A stretch of 64,000 nt of DNA from DASVFB01 sp963815965 (GTDB lineage: Bacteria; Actinomycetota; Thermoleophilia; Gaiellales; Gaiellaceae): the NCBI GenBank assembly GCA_963815965.1, contig CAWFIT010000007.1:1-64000 (forward strand), read 5' to 3'. This document shows positions 61,248 to 64,000 of this stretch, piece by piece; the first letter of the stretch is position 1; every line of letters starts with the position of its first letter. A program made the position numbers and the translations under genes. Below the pieces are notes generated by a model. The model made no database searches and had not been told where the DNA came from. It saw only the letters and a program-made list of their open reading frames with translations.

Positions 61248-61861
61248 ACTCCTGCCCGCAGTGCGGGGCGCTGCACGGACCGCAGCAGGAGTACTGCGTC
61301 GAGTGCGGGCACCCGCTGCGCACGTCGACAAGGTTGGAGACGCTCAGGCGCAGGTACGCGGGCAATGCCGTCCTACCGCTGCTCGGCGTGCTGCTGCTCG
61401 CGGCGCTCGGGGCGCTCGTCGCCATCGCGGTATCCCGCGGCGACAGCGGCGCGACGACGATCGTCGCGACGAACATCCCTGAGCGCACCACAGTCGTCAA
61501 ACCGCCTGTCTTCGGGACGACGACCGTCGCGACGACCGTTCCGCCGGTCGTGACGTCGGCGCAACCGCCCCGGCCGAGCGCGTTGACCGAGTGGACGCTC
61601 GCCGACGGGTACACGCTCGTGCTCGCGACGATCCCGCTCGCCAACGGTCGCGCCAGCGCCGTGCAGATCGCGAAACGGGCGCTCGAACAGGGCCTGCCCG
61701 ACGTCGGCATCATCGACACGCGACGGTTCTCCGGCCTGGCGCCGGGGTACTTCGCCGTGTTCAGCGGCGTCTACCAGTCGAACGCCGACGCGGCGGCGAA
61801 CATCGAGCAGGCGCAGCAGGCCGGCTTTGTCTCTCCGTACGCCCGGCGGGTCACTCGTTGA
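61244..61861 (+). CDS. Zinc-ribbon, membrane-anchored protein with SPOR-like C-terminus
   Basis: A 205-residue protein from GTG 61244. An N-terminal zinc ribbon (CPQCGALHGPQQEYCVECG) is followed by one membrane helix (LPLLGVLLLAALGALVAIAV), a threonine/valine/proline-rich linker and a C-terminal domain. The domain (GYTLVLATIPLANGRASAVQIAKRAL in parts; GYFAVFSGVYQSNADAAANIEQAQQAG) reads like a SPOR peptidoglycan-binding fold. That would put the ribbon in the cytoplasm and the SPOR domain at the wall. It forms a coupled pair with the preceding gene. The exact function is unknown. Confidence 0.65.
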   Translation: MNSCPQCGALHGPQQEYCVECGHPLRTSTRLETLRRRYAGNAVLPLLGVLLLAALGALVAIAVSRGDSGATTIVATNIPERTTVVKPPVFGTTTVATTVPPVVTSAQPPRPSALTEWTLADGYTLVLATIPLANGRASAVQIAKRALEQGLPDVGIIDTRRFSGLAPGYFAVFSGVYQSNADAAANIEQAQQAGFVSPYARRVTR

Positions 61862-61949
61862 GCCGAGGTGTAGCCGTCGCCTGATTGGGTAATCAACGAG
61901 AGTGTCCGGAAGAGGCGTGTTGGCTCGGTCGACAACGAAAGGCGCGACT

Positions 61950-61977
61950 TTGTAACAGGCGGCAAATTCTGTATGCT
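61950..61977 (+). promoter_or_regulatory. Candidate promoter TTGTAA-16-TATGCT
   Basis: TTGTAA at 61950-61955 and TATGCT at 61972-61977 are spaced 16 bp apart in an AT-richer stretch, about 85 bp upstream of the next gene. This leaves a leader of some 80 nt. It is the best candidate between the SPOR-like gene and the following hypothetical gene. Confidence 0.35.
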
Positions 61978-62063
61978 CGCTCGCAGCCGCCCTCTCCTGT
62001 CCACTTTTACCTGTTTTTAACAAAGGTTTCTGGCCACTTAACACGCAACGGATAAGACTCCAA

Positions 62064-62510
62064 ATGGACGACCGCATCAGCCACCTTCGTAACTGCATGT
62101 ATCAGTACTCGCGCGCCATCTATAGGTCGATCAAAGACCTGATCGACCCCTACGTGACGCCGACGGAGCGCCTGGAGTATCGGCGTGAGGTGCTCGCCCA
62201 CTGCGAGCAGACGATGGAGCGGCTCGCGACCGATCCACTTTATTTCGCGAAGCCCGACCGGGCCTTGTTCCAGGACATCCGGCGCTACTTCCCCATCACG
62301 GTGCAGGCACAGGTCGCCTGGGCCGTGCAGGAGGGTGTGGCCGCGGCCGTTGCGTTCATCGAGGACCAGATCGAGGCAGGCGCCCTCGACGGCGGCGTTG
62401 CCCGCTGCCGCGCGACGACCCGCAAGGGCAAGCCGTGCCAGCGCACCCCGCTGCCGGAACGCGACTACTGCCCGTCGCATCAGCATTTGGAAACGCGCGT
62501 CGCGGCGTAA
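62064..62510 (+). CDS. Conserved hypothetical protein with C-terminal Cys/His motif
   Basis: A 148-residue protein from ATG 62064. The N-terminal 105 residues are helical with conserved aromatic and charged residues (YSRAIYRSIKDLIDPYVTPTER; YFPITVQAQVAWAVQEGVAAAV in parts). The C-terminus carries C115, C125, C136 and H139 in CRATTRKGKPCQRTPLPERDYCPSH, a compact zinc-binding motif also seen at the end of several bacterial DNA-associated proteins. I know of no described function. Its position next to the PafBC-like regulator may be coincidental. Confidence 0.6.
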   Translation: MDDRISHLRNCMYQYSRAIYRSIKDLIDPYVTPTERLEYRREVLAHCEQTMERLATDPLYFAKPDRALFQDIRRYFPITVQAQVAWAVQEGVAAAVAFIEDQIEAGALDGGVARCRATTRKGKPCQRTPLPERDYCPSHQHLETRVAA

Positions 62511-62540
62511 ATCCACAGGTAAGCCACAGCGCTATCCACA
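62509..62540 (+). promoter_or_regulatory. Two DnaA-box-like nonamers
   Basis: AAATCCACA (62509-62517) and CTATCCACA (62532-62540) match the consensus TTATCCACA at 7 and 8 of 9 positions, 23 bp apart, between the hypothetical gene and pafBC. Two imperfect boxes are too few for an origin but could allow control by DnaA. Confidence 0.3.
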
Positions 62541-62565
62541 GGGGTGAGCGACTAGGCTCGTCGGA

Positions 62566-64000
62566 GTGAGTCATGACACCGACAAGCTGATCAGGCAGCT
62601 CTCGCTGGTCGCCTACCTGATGGCAGAGAGGCGGGCGCTCACGGCTCGCGACGTCAAGTCGAACGTCGAGGGGTACTCGGAGATGTCGGACGAGGCGTTC
62701 GCGCGGCGGTTCTACTCCGACCGCGCGGAGCTGATCGCGCTCGGCGTGCCACTCCACTCACAGCGCGATGAGTTCACGGGCGAGGAGCTCTACACGCTGC
62801 GGCGGGAGCAGTACTTCCTCCCCGAGCTGGAGCTCAAGGACGACGAGCTCGCGGCGCTCCAGACGGCACTGTTCCTCCTCGATGGGAAGTTCGCGTACGC
62901 GGAGCCGCTGCGCCTCGCACTGCAGAACCTCGCGCTCGGCCGACCGGGCTTCAGCGAGCTGCCGACCGACACCGCGGTGCGCGTCGAGGTGCTCGACCCG
63001 GACTACTCGGCTGAGATGCCGGGCCGGCTCGCGAAGCTCGAGGGCGCGATCTCGAAGCAGCGAACGATCAAGGTTCCGTACTACTCGATCTCGCGCGACA
63101 AGGAGTCGGAGCGGACGCTGAATCCGTTCGCGTTGCTCACGGACAACGGCGTCTGGTACGTGATCGCGGAGGATCTGGATGACAAGCGGCGCAAGAAGTT
63201 CCGGGTCTCGCGGATTCGCGGCGACATCCGCTTCGCGACCCGGCGCGAGCGCGACTTTCGCACGCCGACCGACTTCGAGATCGACGAGTATCGCGGCCGC
63301 CCGCCGTGGCAGATCGGCGATCTCGTCGGCGAGGCGCGCATCGAGGTGACGGGCGACACCGCCTGGTGGGTCGAGCGGTCGTACGGCGACACGGGCCGGC
63401 TGGAGGACGACGTCTTCGTCACGGAGTACTCGTCGATCCCGTTGCTCGCCGCGTGGGTGCTGCGCCAGGACGGCCGCGCGCTACCGCTCGAGCCCATCGA
63501 GCTGAGGCGCGAGGTCGCTCGCGCGCTGCGGGCCGTTCACGCAGCGCACGGGGGAGATCCTCCGCGCCTGGCGCGCGAATCCGCCGCGCCCGTAGCCAAC
63601 GGAACCGGCGAGCGCCCGGCAGGCCCCGTGACGCCTGAGCGCTTTGCGGTGCTGCAGGCGCTCCTCGCGTATCTGCTCGCGCGCTGCGGCGAGGGGCGCG
63701 AGGCCGTCATCTCTGCAGAAGACATCGTCGAGCGCTTCCGCATCCCCGCGGACGAGCTCGAAGACCACCTCGCGCTGCTGAACCTCGTGAACTTCGGCGG
63801 CGGCTGTTACACCGTGTACGCCGAGCTCAGAGACGGCCTTGTGCACGTCGACAAGGAGCTCTACGGCGAGACGTTCCGAGCCGCGCCGCGACTGACGCCG
63901 CTCGAGGCTCGGGCGATCCGTCTCGCGCTCGAGTACGTCGGGCCGATGATCGCGGCGGAGTCGCACACTCCGCTCGCCCGCGTGCGCAAGAAGCTCGAGG
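62566..64000 (+). CDS. WYL-domain regulator, fused PafB-PafC type (partial at window edge)
   Basis: The reading frame from GTG 62566 (GGA just before it) runs without a stop to the end of the window, at least 478 codons. The N-terminal winged helix (LIRQLSLVAYLMAERRALTARDVK in parts; SDEAFARRFYSDRAEL) is followed by a WYL core (IKVPYYSISRDKESERTLNPFALL, GVWYVIAEDLDDKRRKKFRVSRIR in parts). A second helix-turn-helix begins near 63630 (RFAVLQALLAYLLARCGEG). This tandem matches fused PafB-PafC transcription activators of the actinobacterial DNA-damage response. The C-terminus lies beyond the window. Confidence 0.85.
   Translation, partial: MSHDTDKLIRQLSLVAYLMAERRALTARDVKSNVEGYSEMSDEAFARRFYSDRAELIALGVPLHSQRDEFTGEELYTLRREQYFLPELELKDDELAALQTALFLLDGKFAYAEPLRLALQNLALGRPGFSELPTDTAVRVEVLDPDYSAEMPGRLAKLEGAISKQRTIKVPYYSISRDKESERTLNPFALLTDNGVWYVIAEDLDDKRRKKFRVSRIRGDIRFATRRERDFRTPTDFEIDEYRGRPPWQIGDLVGEARIEVTGDTAWWVERSYGDTGRLEDDVFVTEYSSIPLLAAWVLRQDGRALPLEPIELRREVARALRAVHAAHGGDPPRLARESAAPVANGTGERPAGPVTPERFAVLQALLAYLLARCGEGREAVISAEDIVERFRIPADELEDHLALLNLVNFGGGCYTVYAELRDGLVHVDKELYGETFRAAPRLTPLEARAIRLALEYVGPMIAAESHTPLARVRKKLE

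Noticed and set aside
59239..61719. 826-codon minus-strand open frame opposite the aldehyde dehydrogenase
   Set aside because: Its arginine-rich, low-complexity translation has no motifs, and the plus-strand frame encodes a clear dehydrogenase.
62509..62540. Possible replication origin from DnaA-like boxes
   Set aside because: Only two imperfect boxes are present, with no AT-rich unwinding region and no dnaA, dnaN or rpmH nearby.

Overview
The window looks like a chromosomal segment of a high-GC actinobacterium. Support for this: very GC-rich codon use; many GTG and TTG starts; a complete dcw cluster without ftsA; a meso-diaminopimelate-type MurE (DNPR motif); a fused SecD-SecF; and a fused PafB-PafC-type WYL protein at the right edge. 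The six-bladed YWTD/Ig secreted protein at the left edge and the overall gene mix suggest the Thermoleophilia (Gaiellales-like), but that is inference and no marker here proves it. I saw no rRNA, CRISPR array, insertion sequence, integrase or phage genes.

Layout. 0.2-2.6 kb: modular secreted protein and a small membrane protein, then tRNA-Glu. 2.7-9.7 kb: methyltransferase, HExxH peptidase, gltX, endonuclease IV, MFS transporter, Cys-rich protein. 9.7-14.1 kb: Ca2+/cation-proton antiporter and a LolD/FtsX-type ABC exporter. 14.1-18.9 kb: GNAT, serine hydrolase, threonine aldolase, ArsR regulator with a striking palindromic operator, a frameshifted AHSA1 protein and rlmN. 18.9-24.5 kb: msrB-msrA and a complete glycine cleavage operon (gcvT-gcvH-gcvPA-gcvPB). 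24.8-39.2 kb: the dcw cluster on the minus strand in the order mraZ-rsmH-ftsL-ftsI-murE-murF-mraY-murD-ftsW-murG-murC-murB-ftsQ-ftsZ, with MraZ boxes at its head and a separate ftsZ promoter. 39.3-45.2 kb: lipoprotein, PfkB kinase, ECF sigma/alkyltransferase pair, HisN-like phosphatase, degenerate response regulator, ABC1 kinase. 45.2-50.3 kb: secDF-yajC-tgt-queA. 50.3-56.5 kb: UbiA prenyltransferase, two-component system, secreted protein, damaged Na+/H+ antiporter, 3-hydroxyacyl-CoA dehydrogenase. 56.7-64 kb: methyltransferase, thiolase, lactonase-like hydrolase, a collapsed cyclase relic, aldehyde dehydrogenase, zinc-ribbon proteins, and PafBC.

Tightly packed operons are the rule. Stop and start codons overlap as NTGA (ATGA, GTGA, TTGA and possibly CTGA) at more than a dozen junctions, so translational coupling is widespread.

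A second theme is frameshifts. At least eight genes need one to six single-base corrections to read as full-length family members. Several lie in G/C runs and one is in an essential gene (murE), so assembly or sequencing indels explain most of them. The antiporter with six same-direction shifts and the cyclase relic with an internal deletion are the best candidates for real decay.

The most unusual non-coding signals are a dispersed hairpin element present twice with covarying outer stems, a second short repeated GC hairpin, and a 34-bp symmetric operator ahead of the ArsR gene. I did not find a clearly new multigene system. The best leads are the ECF sigma/Ogt pair, the zinc-ribbon pair with a possible SPOR domain, and the Cys-rich protein divergent from the antiporter.
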